Origin: Promicromonospora thailandica | Lineage (GTDB): Bacteria > Actinomycetota > Actinomycetes > Actinomycetales > Cellulomonadaceae | Length of the DNA: 64,000 nucleotides | Reading direction: 5' to 3' | Assembly: GCF_024171955.1 (NCBI RefSeq) | Contig: NZ_JAMTCS010000002.1 | Span: forward strand, 1-64,000 | In this document: in pieces, positions 35,074 to 42,916 of the stretch | How positions within the stretch are numbered: the first letter of the stretch is position 1 | Layout: every line of letters begins with the position of its first letter | The notes under the pieces: generated by a model | Database searches by the model: none | What the model was told of the DNA's origin: nothing | What the model saw: only the letters and a program-made list of their open reading frames with translations | Translations under genes and position numbers: made by a program

Positions 35074-37161
35074 ATGAGCGGATACTCGTCTCCCCACCCG
35101 CCGACGGACGGTCACGCGCCGGTGCCGCCGCCACCCGGGGGATACGCCGCCGTCCCTCCGGACACGGTGCCACCGCCGCCGCCCCCGCCGCCCGCCGCCG
35201 GGCGCCCGGGCCGCCGCGCCCTGGTCATCGGAGTCGTCGTGCTGCTCCTCGCGGCCGCCGGCGTCGCCGCGTGGTTCCTGTTCTTCCGTCAGCCGCCCGT
35301 GCCCGACCCGGAGCCCGCCGCCGAGCGGCTCGCCGCGGCGCTCCAGGCGGGCACGCCGGCGGACGTGCCGCTGGTCCTGGACACGTCGGCCTCGCCGGAC
35401 GAGCAGTACGCCCAGGTGTTCGAGCAGCTCAGGGCCGCCGTCGGCGAGGAGGCCGGGACCGTGACGGTCGCGGACGTGACCCCGGTCGAGGAGGGCGACG
35501 GCGGCACCGCGACCGCGACCGCGACGCTCGCCTGGAGCTGGCCCGTCGCGACCGACACGGCCTGGGACTACGAGACCGTCGTCCGGCTCAGCTACCCGGG
35601 CGCCACCGACGGCGAGGCCGGGGAGTGGGCCGCCGCCTGGGACCCGGGCGTGCTGGTGCCCGGCCTGGAGCCCGCCGAACGGCTCGCCGTCGAGCGCACC
35701 GAACCCGCGCGCGGCGAGATCGTCACGACCACGGGTGAGACGCTCGTGGGCATCACGCCGGTGCACCACGTCGGCATCGACAAGACCCGGCCGGGCTGGG
35801 ACACCGCTGCCCCGCAGCTCGGCACGGTGCTCGGGCTCGACCAGGCGGCGACGGACGACGTCGCGGCGCGGGTCGCATCGGCCGGAGAGAAGGCGTTCGT
35901 CCAGGTCATCACGATCCGCGACGGTGACCCGGAGTACGACTTCGACGCCGCGATGGCCATCCCCGGCGTGGTCGGCATCCCGGACGAGATGCCGCTGGCC
36001 CGGAGCCGCGACTTCGCGCGGAGCGTGCTCGGCACGGTCGGTGAGGCCACGGCGGAGATCATCGAGGAGTCGGAGGGCACCGTCCGGCAGGGCGACGTCG
36101 TCGGCGTCTCCGGGCTGCAGGCCGCCTACGACGAGCAGCTGCGCGGCGTGCCGGGGCTGGCCGTGACCATCGAGCCGGCGGGCGAGGGCGACGAGGGCGG
36201 TGCGAGCCGCGAGGCGTTCACGATCGAGAAGCAGGACGGCAAGCCGCTGGTCGTCACGCTGGACCCCGCCACGCAGCTCCGCGCCGAGGCCGCCCTCGCC
36301 GACATCACCGACCTGGCCAGCGCCATCGTGGCGATCCGGCCGTCGTCGGGCGAGGTGCTCGCCGTCGCGTCCGGGCCGGGGTCGGAGGGGTACAACACGG
36401 CGACCCTGGGCCAGTACCCGCCCGGGTCCACGTTCAAGATCGCGACGTCGCTCGCGATGATCCGGTCCGGCGTCACGCCCGACACCCCGCTGCCCTGCAC
36501 GCCGACCATCGCGGTCGAGGGCCGCGAGTTCCGGAACGTGCCGGGCTACCCGGCGTCCGCCCTCGGCGACGCGGTGCCGTTCCGCACCGTCTTCGCCAAC
36601 TCGTGCAACACGGCGTTCATCGCGCAGCACCAGTCCGTCACGCAGCAGCAGCTGCACGACGCCGCGGCGTCGCTCGGCCTGGGCGTCGAGGCCACCGGGT
36701 TCGGCGCCGCGGGCACGATGGGTGACGTACCGGCCGAGGCGACGGGTACCGAGCACGCCGCGTCGATGATCGGTCAGGGCCAGGTGCTGGCCACGCCGCT
36801 GGCGATGGCCACGGTGGGCGCCAGCGTGGCCGCCGGCCACACGGTCTCCCCGTGGCTGGTGCAGCCGGAGAACGGTGAGGCGCCCGAGGCGCCGTCGGGC
36901 GACCTGACCGCCGAGGAGGCCGCCACGCTGCGCGACCTGATGGGTGGTGTGGTGCGCGAGGGGTCCGGCACGACGCTGCAGGACGTGCCGGGCATCGTCG
37001 GCGCGAAGACCGGCACCGCCCAGTTCGGCGACGGGTCGAAGGCGCACGTGTGGATGGTCGCCGTGACGGACGACCTGGCGGCCGCCGTGTTCATCGAGGA
37101 GGGCGACCTGGCCTCGACGGTGGCGGCGCCCGTGATGCACGAGTTCCTCACCAACGGCTGA
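35074..37161 (+). CDS. Class B penicillin-binding protein (MecA-N/NTF2-like plus transpeptidase)
   Basis: Cell wall transpeptidase of 695 aa. A proline-rich cytoplasmic tail is followed by a transmembrane anchor at about residues 50-70, an NTF2-like MecA-N domain at about 80-200 and a PBP dimerisation domain. The transpeptidase domain has SxxK at STFK (S452), SxN at SCN (S510) and KTGT (K645), so all three active-site motifs are intact. It cross-links peptidoglycan outside the membrane and is the target of beta-lactams. The MecA-N layout resembles low-affinity PBPs, but resistance cannot be inferred from sequence. It is a single-gene unit closed by a strong hairpin. Confidence 0.93.
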   Translation: MSGYSSPHPPTDGHAPVPPPPGGYAAVPPDTVPPPPPPPPAAGRPGRRALVIGVVVLLLAAAGVAAWFLFFRQPPVPDPEPAAERLAAALQAGTPADVPLVLDTSASPDEQYAQVFEQLRAAVGEEAGTVTVADVTPVEEGDGGTATATATLAWSWPVATDTAWDYETVVRLSYPGATDGEAGEWAAAWDPGVLVPGLEPAERLAVERTEPARGEIVTTTGETLVGITPVHHVGIDKTRPGWDTAAPQLGTVLGLDQAATDDVAARVASAGEKAFVQVITIRDGDPEYDFDAAMAIPGVVGIPDEMPLARSRDFARSVLGTVGEATAEIIEESEGTVRQGDVVGVSGLQAAYDEQLRGVPGLAVTIEPAGEGDEGGASREAFTIEKQDGKPLVVTLDPATQLRAEAALADITDLASAIVAIRPSSGEVLAVASGPGSEGYNTATLGQYPPGSTFKIATSLAMIRSGVTPDTPLPCTPTIAVEGREFRNVPGYPASALGDAVPFRTVFANSCNTAFIAQHQSVTQQQLHDAAASLGLGVEATGFGAAGTMGDVPAEATGTEHAASMIGQGQVLATPLAMATVGASVAAGHTVSPWLVQPENGEAPEAPSGDLTAEEAATLRDLMGGVVREGSGTTLQDVPGIVGAKTGTAQFGDGSKAHVWMVAVTDDLAAAVFIEEGDLASTVAAPVMHEFLTNG

Positions 37162-37176
37162 CGCCGGACAGGACGA

Positions 37177-37214
37177 GAGGACCCCCGGTCCGCTGCGGCG
37201 GTCCGGGGGTCCTC
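37177..37214. terminator. Bidirectional hairpin terminator
   Basis: A 12-bp perfect stem (GAGGACCCCCGG and its complement), extended by further pairs, lies between the convergent PBP and lipoprotein genes. Confidence 0.75.
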
Positions 37215-37241
37215 TGTGTGCGTGGTGCGTGCGGCGGGCGC

Positions 37242-37715
37242 TCAGCCCTTCCAGCCGGCCTCGGTGCACGTGTCGCGGTAGTCCTTGATCGCCTTCTGGA
37301 CCGCGGTCGGACGGGCGATGGTGCCGTCGAGCGCCTGGTCGAACGGCGCGCGGACCGCCTCCAGGTGAGCGATGCTCACCTCGTCGGCCTTGCCGATGAT
37401 GAGGCCGATGCTCTTGCTGACGCCGCTCGCGAGGCCCGTGTACTCCTCGTTGAGCGGTGCCGCGACGGCCTGCGAGAGACCCGTGATGCTCTGGACGAGA
37501 GGGCCCTTGAAGAAGGTGTTGCACGCCTCGACCAGGTCGTACTCGCCGGTGCTGATGGGGGCCTGGACGGCCTGCTCCGACGGGTCGGCCTGCTGCTGCA
37601 CCTCTTCTCCCGAGGGCATGAAGTCGTTGGCCATGTCCTCGAGGGCCGCGCATCCGGACAGCAGGAGCGCGCACGAGACCAGTGCGGCGGCCCCCCACTT
37701 CTTGCTGGTGCTCAC
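37242..37715 (-). CDS. Small lipoprotein, unknown function
   Basis: Protein of 157 aa. A basic N-terminus (MSTSKK) and hydrophobic run lead to the lipobox LLLSGC, so Cys22 is the expected lipidation site and the mature protein is anchored on the outer face of the membrane. The rest is soluble and helical with no recognised domain. It has two further Cys (EACNTFFKG, RDTCTEAG) that may form a disulfide. The GTG start follows GAGGGAAG. Confidence 0.8.
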   Translation of the reverse strand: MSTSKKWGAAALVSCALLLSGCAALEDMANDFMPSGEEVQQQADPSEQAVQAPISTGEYDLVEACNTFFKGPLVQSITGLSQAVAAPLNEEYTGLASGVSKSIGLIIGKADEVSIAHLEAVRAPFDQALDGTIARPTAVQKAIKDYRDTCTEAGWKG

Positions 37716-37840
37716 GATGTACTTCCCTCACGTCAACGGTTCGGAAGAGTGCGGTCCGTCGCACCCGCCGCGAGTCTAGCGCCACGGTCCCGCCGGAACA
37801 CCAATCGCCCGGGGCCTCGGGACAGGCTCACCCGCACGTG

Positions 37841-37879
37841 CCGGGACGCCCGGACCGCGCGGGCGGTCCGGGCGTCCGG
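37841..37879 (-). terminator. Hairpin terminator after the SHOCT gene
   Basis: A long GC-rich stem of about 17 bp with one bulge (CCGGACGCCCGGACCGC on the minus strand) lies 10 bp after the SHOCT-domain gene's stop. Confidence 0.6.
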
Positions 37880-37888
37880 ACGGGGGGC

Positions 37889-38272
37889 TCAGCCCTCGGC
37901 CGGCGGGCGGTCCTGCGGCCCGGGGGCCGCGGGCGGCACGTCGGACGCCGGGGCGCCGCCGGGGTGAGCGGTCGGGTACGGGTCGGCGGAGCGCAGCACG
38001 GCCAGGCGCGAGCGGTACTCGGCCTCGTCGATCTCCCCGCGCGCGAACCGGGTGCCCAGCAGCGTCACCGGATCCGTCCCGGCCGCCGCGTGGGCGGCCC
38101 ACGGCCCGCCCCAGCCGCCGCGCGGGCCGCGGCGTGCCCGGCGGGCGATCAGGATGATCACCGCCACGAACAGCAGGAACCACAGCAGCGGAAAGATGAA
38201 GAAGAACGGTCCGGGCCCGCCCCAGCCGTCGTGCGGCCCGTTGGCGAGGACCTCCGTCGTCGCGGTGAGCAT
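37889..38272 (-). CDS. Membrane protein with SHOCT domain
   Basis: Protein of 127 aa. The N-terminal segment precedes a single transmembrane helix (FFFIFPLLWFLLFVAVIILIA, residues about 23-43), then RRARRG on the cytosolic side. A SHOCT motif follows (LLGTRFARGEIDEAEYRSRLAVL, residues about 75-97), and the protein ends in a proline-rich tail. GGAGG precedes the ATG by five bases. Such short proteins are thought to aid oligomerisation or localisation of partners. The nearest neighbours are a two-component system, transcribed in the same direction. Confidence 0.82.
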   Translation of the reverse strand: MLTATTEVLANGPHDGWGGPGPFFFIFPLLWFLLFVAVIILIARRARRGPRGGWGGPWAAHAAAGTDPVTLLGTRFARGEIDEAEYRSRLAVLRSADPYPTAHPGGAPASDVPPAAPGPQDRPPAEG

Positions 38273-38393
38273 GTCGACCTCCAGCAGTCGGTTCGGCCGG
38301 TCGTTCCGGCCGTACCACCAGGCTGCCGCCGCCGGACCACGCGGTCGTCAGCCCGGTGTGCCTGGTCGTCTACCCCCGTGGTGCCGGCGTCGT

Positions 38394-39068
38394 TCAGGAG
38401 TCGCCGTGCGACCAGCCGGGCCGGACGAGGCCTGCCTCGTACGCCAGGACCACGAGCTGCGCGCGGTCGCGCGACCCGGTCTTCATGAGCACCCGGGAGA
38501 CGTGCGTCTTCACGGTCGACTCCGACAGGTAGAGCCGGCTCGCGATCTCGTCGTTCGCCAGCCCGCCCGCCACCTCGACCAGCACCTCGCGCTCGCGCGG
38601 GGTGAGCTCGGCCAGCGCGGGCACGGGGCGCACCTCGCGGGTCGCGTCCGCGACCCGCGCCAGCAGGCGACGGGTGACGGTCGGCGACAGCAGCGCGTTG
38701 CCCGACGCCGCCACCCGCACCGCGCGCACCAGCTCCGCGGGCTCGGTGTCCTTGACCAGGAACCCCGACGCCCCGGCCCGGATCGCGTCCGTCACGTACT
38801 CGTCCAGCTCGAAGGTGGTCACGACCACCACGTGCACGTCCGCGGCGCGCGGCTCGGCGATGATCCGGCGGGTCGCCGCCAGCCCGTCCAGGCCCGGCAT
38901 GCGGATGTCCATGAGCACCACCTGCGGCAGGTGCTGCAGCGTCAGCGCGACGGCGTCGTCGCCCGTCGCGGCCTCGGCGACGACGCGCATGTCGTCCTCC
39001 GAGTCGATCAGGGCGCGGAACCCGCCGCGCACCAGGGCCTGGTCGTCGGCGAGCAGGACGTCGATCAT
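38394..39068 (-). CDS. NarL/FixJ-family response regulator
   Basis: Response regulator of 224 aa. The receiver has D8-D9, phospho-acceptor D54 in LMDIRMP, TTFELD and LVKDTEP. The LuxR-type helix-turn-helix has LTPREREVLVEVAGGLAN and VKTHVSRVLMKTGSRDR. The ATG overlaps the kinase stop (ATGA). It is the second NarL-type pair in the window and is about as similar to the first as is usual for the family. Targets are unknown. Confidence 0.93.
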   Translation of the reverse strand: MIDVLLADDQALVRGGFRALIDSEDDMRVVAEAATGDDAVALTLQHLPQVVLMDIRMPGLDGLAATRRIIAEPRAADVHVVVVTTFELDEYVTDAIRAGASGFLVKDTEPAELVRAVRVAASGNALLSPTVTRRLLARVADATREVRPVPALAELTPREREVLVEVAGGLANDEIASRLYLSESTVKTHVSRVLMKTGSRDRAQLVVLAYEAGLVRPGWSHGDS

Positions 39069-40483
39069 GCGGCCCCTCCGGGGGTCTCGGTGGTGTCGGG
39101 GCTGTCAGCCGGGTCGGGCGACGGGCCGGACGGCGGCCGGGTCCCGCCCCGCGGGGCCGGGAGCAGCGCCCGGACCTGCCAGCCCGTACCGTCGGGCCGC
39201 GGCCCCACGTCGAGCGTGCCGCCCGCGCCCTCGACGCGCTCGCGCATCCCGACCAGGCCGTAACCGGGCGCGGACGGCGCGGCGGGCCCCGGGCCGTCGT
39301 CGGTCACGACGACCTCCAGGGCGTCGGCCCGGGCCACCCGCAGGGTGACACGGCGGGCGGACGGCGCATGGCGCCGCACGTTCGTGAGCGACTCCTGGAC
39401 CACGCGGTGCACGACGCCGGCCACGTGGTCGGGCAGGTCGTCCAGGTCGGGGGCGACATCGGCGGTCACGACGAGCCCGTCCGCCCGCGCCTGCTCGACC
39501 AGGCGGTCCAGGGCGGTGCGGTCCCACGTCGGGGTGAGCGGGGCGGCGGCGTCCCAGCCGGGGCGCGGGCCTCCGGCGTCCGGGGCGGCCGGCGTCCCGT
39601 CGCGCACGATCCCGAGCACCGTGCGGACCTCGGTGAGCGCCTCCCGGCTCGTGTCGCGGATGTTGGTCAGCGCCTCGCGCGCCTGCCCCGGATGCTTCTC
39701 CAGCAGGTGGAGTCCGACCCCCGCCTGCACGTTGATCGCGGACAGGGAGTGGGCGAGGACGTCGTGCAGCTCGCGGGCGATCCGGAGCCGCTCCGAGGTG
39801 ACCGCGGTGCGCTCGCGCTCGGCCGCCGTCTCGCGGGCCGCGGCCTGCGCGGCCAGCCGGCGCGACACCCGGTCCCGGGCGGCGCTCGCGACCAGCATCG
39901 CGACGGCGAGCCACGCGACCCCCGCGATCAGGGAGCCCGGGCTCAAGAACCAGGCGCCGTCGTCGGCCCAGCCCGGCCCGTGGAAGCCCGGTCCGGGCGG
40001 ACCCCAGTCCTTGACCCACGCCGCCGGGTGGTCCCGGAGGTACTGCTCGGCGTGCGGTGCGACCAGCACGGCGACGGCCGCCCCGCCCCCCGCGAGCAGC
40101 GCGGCCCCGGACCAGGCGACCAGCCGCGCGCGGCGCACCGGCCCGCTCAGCATCACACCGACGAGCACCGCGACCGGGCCGATGAAGACGGGACCCCACG
40201 GGAACCGGAGCAGCAGGAACGCGAGCGTGGCCGCGACGGCCGCCGTCGTGGCGAGGGCAGGCCGGCGCGGCAGGAGCAGCACCAGCGCCGCCGGCGCCAC
40301 CAGCAGCAGGAGCAGGCCGACCAGCCCGGGCTCGTCCGTCCAGCCCTGGTTGCGGGCCGCGAAGACCGACCCCGTGGTGCTGAACAGGGCGGCGGCCAGC
40401 GCGACCAGGACGCGCGGCCGCAGACGGTCGAAGGGCCCGGGGGCGGCGGGGTCGTCGCGCGCGGGTCGGATGGTGCCCAGCAT
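39065..40483 (-). CDS. NarL-type sensor histidine kinase
   Basis: Membrane kinase of 472 aa. About five transmembrane segments lie within residues 25-140, then a Trp/Gly/Pro-rich extracytoplasmic loop (KDWGPPGPGFHGPGWADDG) and another helix near 185-200. HisKA_3 has RELHDVLAHSLS (H240) and the HATPase_c domain has VVQESLTNVRRHA and GYGLVGMRERVEG. The unusual GPGFHGPGW loop could be the sensor. The TAGCGT hexamer at 40490-40495 makes the ATG at 40483 a leaderless start. Confidence 0.92.
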   Translation of the reverse strand: MLGTIRPARDDPAAPGPFDRLRPRVLVALAAALFSTTGSVFAARNQGWTDEPGLVGLLLLLVAPAALVLLLPRRPALATTAAVAATLAFLLLRFPWGPVFIGPVAVLVGVMLSGPVRRARLVAWSGAALLAGGGAAVAVLVAPHAEQYLRDHPAAWVKDWGPPGPGFHGPGWADDGAWFLSPGSLIAGVAWLAVAMLVASAARDRVSRRLAAQAAARETAAERERTAVTSERLRIARELHDVLAHSLSAINVQAGVGLHLLEKHPGQAREALTNIRDTSREALTEVRTVLGIVRDGTPAAPDAGGPRPGWDAAAPLTPTWDRTALDRLVEQARADGLVVTADVAPDLDDLPDHVAGVVHRVVQESLTNVRRHAPSARRVTLRVARADALEVVVTDDGPGPAAPSAPGYGLVGMRERVEGAGGTLDVGPRPDGTGWQVRALLPAPRGGTRPPSGPSPDPADSPDTTETPGGAA

Positions 40484-40489
40484 GCTCGC

Positions 40490-40495
40490 ACGCTA
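40490..40495 (-). promoter_or_regulatory. -10 hexamer TAGCGT (minus strand), leaderless start at 40483
   Basis: On the minus strand TAGCGT ends six bases before the ATG of the kinase gene. Confidence 0.6.
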
Positions 40496-40590
40496 CGCCC
40501 GGCGCGTGACGCCCGCGTCGGTCCGCGGTACCGCCGCGTGTCGTCCGGTGGTGCCACCGGCCACCGGCCGCCGGCCGCCGGCCACCGGCC

Positions 40591-40732
40591 GCCGCCGACT
40601 GCAGACTTCCGTGCGTCCCGCCGTCGACTGCAGAGTTTCGTGCGCCGGTGCCCCCCGATGCGGGCGACAACTCTGCAGTCGACTACTCGCCGGGAGGAAG
40701 TCTGCAGTCGGCGGCAGTCTGCAGTCGGCGGC
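40591..40732. repeat. Nested inverted repeats with an extra arm copy
   Basis: Outer arms 40591-40610 and 40696-40715 (20 bp) and inner arms 40623-40637 and 40669-40683 (15 bp) are each perfect, and both contain GACTGCAGA. A further copy of the right outer arm (17 bp) follows at 40716-40732. The structure lies 20 bp after the amidohydrolase stop and upstream of the kinase promoter. Confidence 0.8.
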
Positions 40733-40751
40733 GGGGCAGCGGACGGTGGTG

Positions 40752-41987
40752 TCAGGCGAAGCGGGTCGTGCGCTCCCGCACGCGGCCCGCGCCGCGGCCG
40801 GCGTCGGCCTCCGGGTCCCAGGTGTAGACCTCGGTACCCGTGATGAACACCCGCTCGGCGCGCTGGTCGGTGTCGAACGGGTCGCCGGACCAGAGCACGA
40901 CGTCGCCGTCGAGCCCCTCCGTGATCGACCCCACCCGTGAGTCCAGACCCAGGAACGACGCCGGGTTGGCGGTGATTGCGGCCAGCGCCGTCTCGCGGGG
41001 CAGGCCGTCGCGCGCGGCGAACGACGCCTGGTGCACCAGGAAGTTGATCGGGATCACGGGGTGGTCGGTGGTGATCGCGACGCGCACGCCGGCGGCCGCC
41101 ATCGCCGCGATGTTGCGGTTCGCGCGCTGCCGCACCTCGACCTTGGAGCGCGAGACGAACATGGGCCCGTAGATGACGGGGATGTCCTTCTCGGCGAGCA
41201 CGTCGGCGATGAGGTGACCCTCGGTGCCGTGGTTGATCACGAGCCGGTAGCCGAACTCCTCCGACAGCCGGATCGCCGTCGCGATGTCGTCGGCGCGGTG
41301 CGTGTGCTGGTCCCACGCCAGCTCGCCGGCCAGCACGCGGGCCAGGGTCTCCTTGCCCAGGTCGCGCTCGAACGGCTTGCCCTCGGCGGCCGCGGCGTCG
41401 CGCCGGGCCACGTAGTTCTGCGCCTCGACGAACGCCGCGCGGATCACGTTGGCCACGCCCAGCCGGGTCGACGGGAGCTGCTTCCTGTCCCCGTACACCC
41501 GCTTCGGGTTCTCGCCCAGGGCGCTCTTGACCGACACGGAGTCGCTGATCAGCTGCTCGTCGATCGTGCGGCCGCCCCAGGTCTTGATGGCGACGGTCTG
41601 CCCGCCGATGGGGTTGCCCGACCCGGGCTTGATGACCGCCGTCGTCACGCCGCCGGCGAGCGCGTCCCGGAAGCCCTCCTCGTCGATCTGCACCGCGTCG
41701 ATCGCGCGCAGGGCCGAGCCGTTCGGGTCGGTCATCTCGTTGGTGTCGTTGCCGGCCCAGCCCTCGCCCTCCTCGTGGACGCCGAGGTGGCCGTGGCCCT
41801 CCACGAAGCCGGGCAGCAGCCACCGGCCGCCCGCGTCGATCGTCTCGACGCCGTCGGGCACGACGACGTCCTGCCCGACGGCGGTGATCACGCCGTCCTC
41901 GATGAGTACCGTGCCGTCCTCGATCGGCTCGGCGGAGACAGGGACCACGTAGGCGTGGGTGATGGCGATGCTGGAGCGCGTTGTCAT
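40752..41987 (-). CDS. Amidohydrolase-family protein
   Basis: Metal-dependent hydrolase of 411 aa with a TIM-barrel core and a beta-sandwich formed by both ends. Metal motif PGFVEGHGHLG replaces the first Asp of HxDxH-type motifs, as in some imidazolonepropionase-like members. Later ligands are in QHTHRADD, INHGTEGH and ITTDHPV. AITANPASFLGLDSRVGSI and DGDVVLWSGDP close the fold. The substrate is unknown. A TTACC-GAA-GGTAA inverted repeat at 41998-42010 overlaps the probable -10 (TAATGA at 41995-42000) and may be an operator. Confidence 0.88.
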   Translation of the reverse strand: MTTRSSIAITHAYVVPVSAEPIEDGTVLIEDGVITAVGQDVVVPDGVETIDAGGRWLLPGFVEGHGHLGVHEEGEGWAGNDTNEMTDPNGSALRAIDAVQIDEEGFRDALAGGVTTAVIKPGSGNPIGGQTVAIKTWGGRTIDEQLISDSVSVKSALGENPKRVYGDRKQLPSTRLGVANVIRAAFVEAQNYVARRDAAAAEGKPFERDLGKETLARVLAGELAWDQHTHRADDIATAIRLSEEFGYRLVINHGTEGHLIADVLAEKDIPVIYGPMFVSRSKVEVRQRANRNIAAMAAAGVRVAITTDHPVIPINFLVHQASFAARDGLPRETALAAITANPASFLGLDSRVGSITEGLDGDVVLWSGDPFDTDQRAERVFITGTEVYTWDPEADAGRGAGRVRERTTRFA

Positions 41988-41997
41988 GGGTACATCA

Positions 41998-42010
41998 TTA
42001 CCGAAGGTAA
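41998..42010. promoter_or_regulatory. Candidate operator TTACCGAAGGTAA
   Basis: This five-plus-five inverted repeat overlaps the presumed promoter of the amidohydrolase gene. No regulator gene is adjacent. Confidence 0.35.
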
Positions 42011-42026
42011 CGACGTCCCGGAACCG

Positions 42027-42323
42027 TCACCCGGTCGTCGCCGGGTTGGTCGCCTTCCCGTCGAGCCACAGCGTGTCGGAGGCGTCACGGTGCGTGCCCG
42101 ACGAGCCGACGTGCTTCGCGCTGATCTGCGGCCCCTTGGTGATCACGTGGACCATCGCCATCCCGTGCCCCCGGCCCAGGCCGTAGTCCTCCTTGAGCCA
42201 CTCCAGGATGGGGCCTGCCTTCGTCGACGCGTCGAAGCCGCGCTCCTGCGCGAGCGCGACGAGCTCCCGCGGGCTGTGACCGGTCTTGTCCTCGACGGCG
42301 TCGAGATAGGCCTGGAACGACAT
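42027..42323 (-). CDS. DUF4287-domain protein
   Basis: Protein of 98 aa. SFQAYLDAVEDKTGHSPRELVALA and GPILEWLKEDYGLGRGHGMAMVHVI are the hallmark of this small helical family of unknown function, sometimes found with DUF5655. GAGAGGA precedes the ATG. There is no signal peptide or membrane segment. It lies 39 bp upstream of the amidohydrolase on the same strand but has its own ribosome binding site. Confidence 0.85.
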   Translation of the reverse strand: MSFQAYLDAVEDKTGHSPRELVALAQERGFDASTKAGPILEWLKEDYGLGRGHGMAMVHVITKGPQISAKHVGSSGTHRDASDTLWLDGKATNPATTG

Positions 42324-42413
42324 CGGCGATCCTCTCGTCAGCAGCGGGCGCCCGTGCGCCCCACCAGGACAGACGTCCCGGTCGCGGAGAACTCATCGCT
42401 TCCGGGGCGCGGG

Positions 42414-42845
42414 TCAGCCGGCGGCACGCAGGAGGTCCGCCGCGGCGGCGATGCGGGCGGGGTCGCCCGGCGTCGGCGTCCACGGGAGGCGGAGCGAGTC
42501 GCGGGCCTGGTCGTCGCGGTAGCGCGGCACCACGTGGAGGTGGAAGTGGAACACGGTCTGCCAGGCGGCCTCCCCGGCGCAGTTGATCAGGTTCACGCCG
42601 TCGGCGCCGAGCTGTCGCACCGCCCGGCCCGCGACCCGCTGCGCGGTCACCGAGCAGGCGGCCAGGTCGCCCGGGTCGATGTCGTACAGGTCGCGCGCGT
42701 GCGCCTTGGGGATCACGAGGGCGTGCCCGTCGGTGCCGGGGTTGATGTCCATGAACGTGAGCGTGCGCTCGTCCTCGTCGACCTGTGTCGAGGGGACCGT
42801 GCCGGCAACGATCCCGCAGAACAGGCAGTCGGGTTGCTGGGTCAT
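42414..42845 (-). CDS. HIT-family (histidine triad) nucleotide hydrolase
   Basis: Protein of 143 aa. CLFCGIVAGTVPSTQV contains a C-x2-C pair near the N-terminus that may bind zinc. DINPGTDGHALVIPKAHARDL and the triad HFHLHVVPR (HxHxHxx) follow. The family cleaves AMP-lysine or AMP-amino substrates and dinucleotides. The gene is divergent from nadE with only 71 bp between the starts. Both are leaderless. Confidence 0.9.
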   Translation of the reverse strand: MTQQPDCLFCGIVAGTVPSTQVDEDERTLTFMDINPGTDGHALVIPKAHARDLYDIDPGDLAACSVTAQRVAGRAVRQLGADGVNLINCAGEAAWQTVFHFHLHVVPRYRDDQARDSLRLPWTPTPGDPARIAAAADLLRAAG

Positions 42846-42851
42846 GCGCGG

Positions 42852-42857
42852 ACTCTA
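42852..42857 (-). promoter_or_regulatory. -10 hexamer TAGAGT (minus strand), leaderless start at 42845
   Basis: On the minus strand TAGAGT ends six bases before the HIT-gene ATG. Confidence 0.6.
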
Positions 42858-42903
42858 GCCGAGGGCGCACACACCGTCGCCGGGCAGGTCACGCCCACGT
42901 ACC

Positions 42904-42909
42904 TAGACT
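42904..42909 (+). promoter_or_regulatory. -10 hexamer TAGACT, leaderless start at 42917
   Basis: TAGACT lies seven bases before the GTG at 42917 and favours it over longer upstream readings. Confidence 0.6.
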
Positions 42910-42916
42910 CGCAGAC

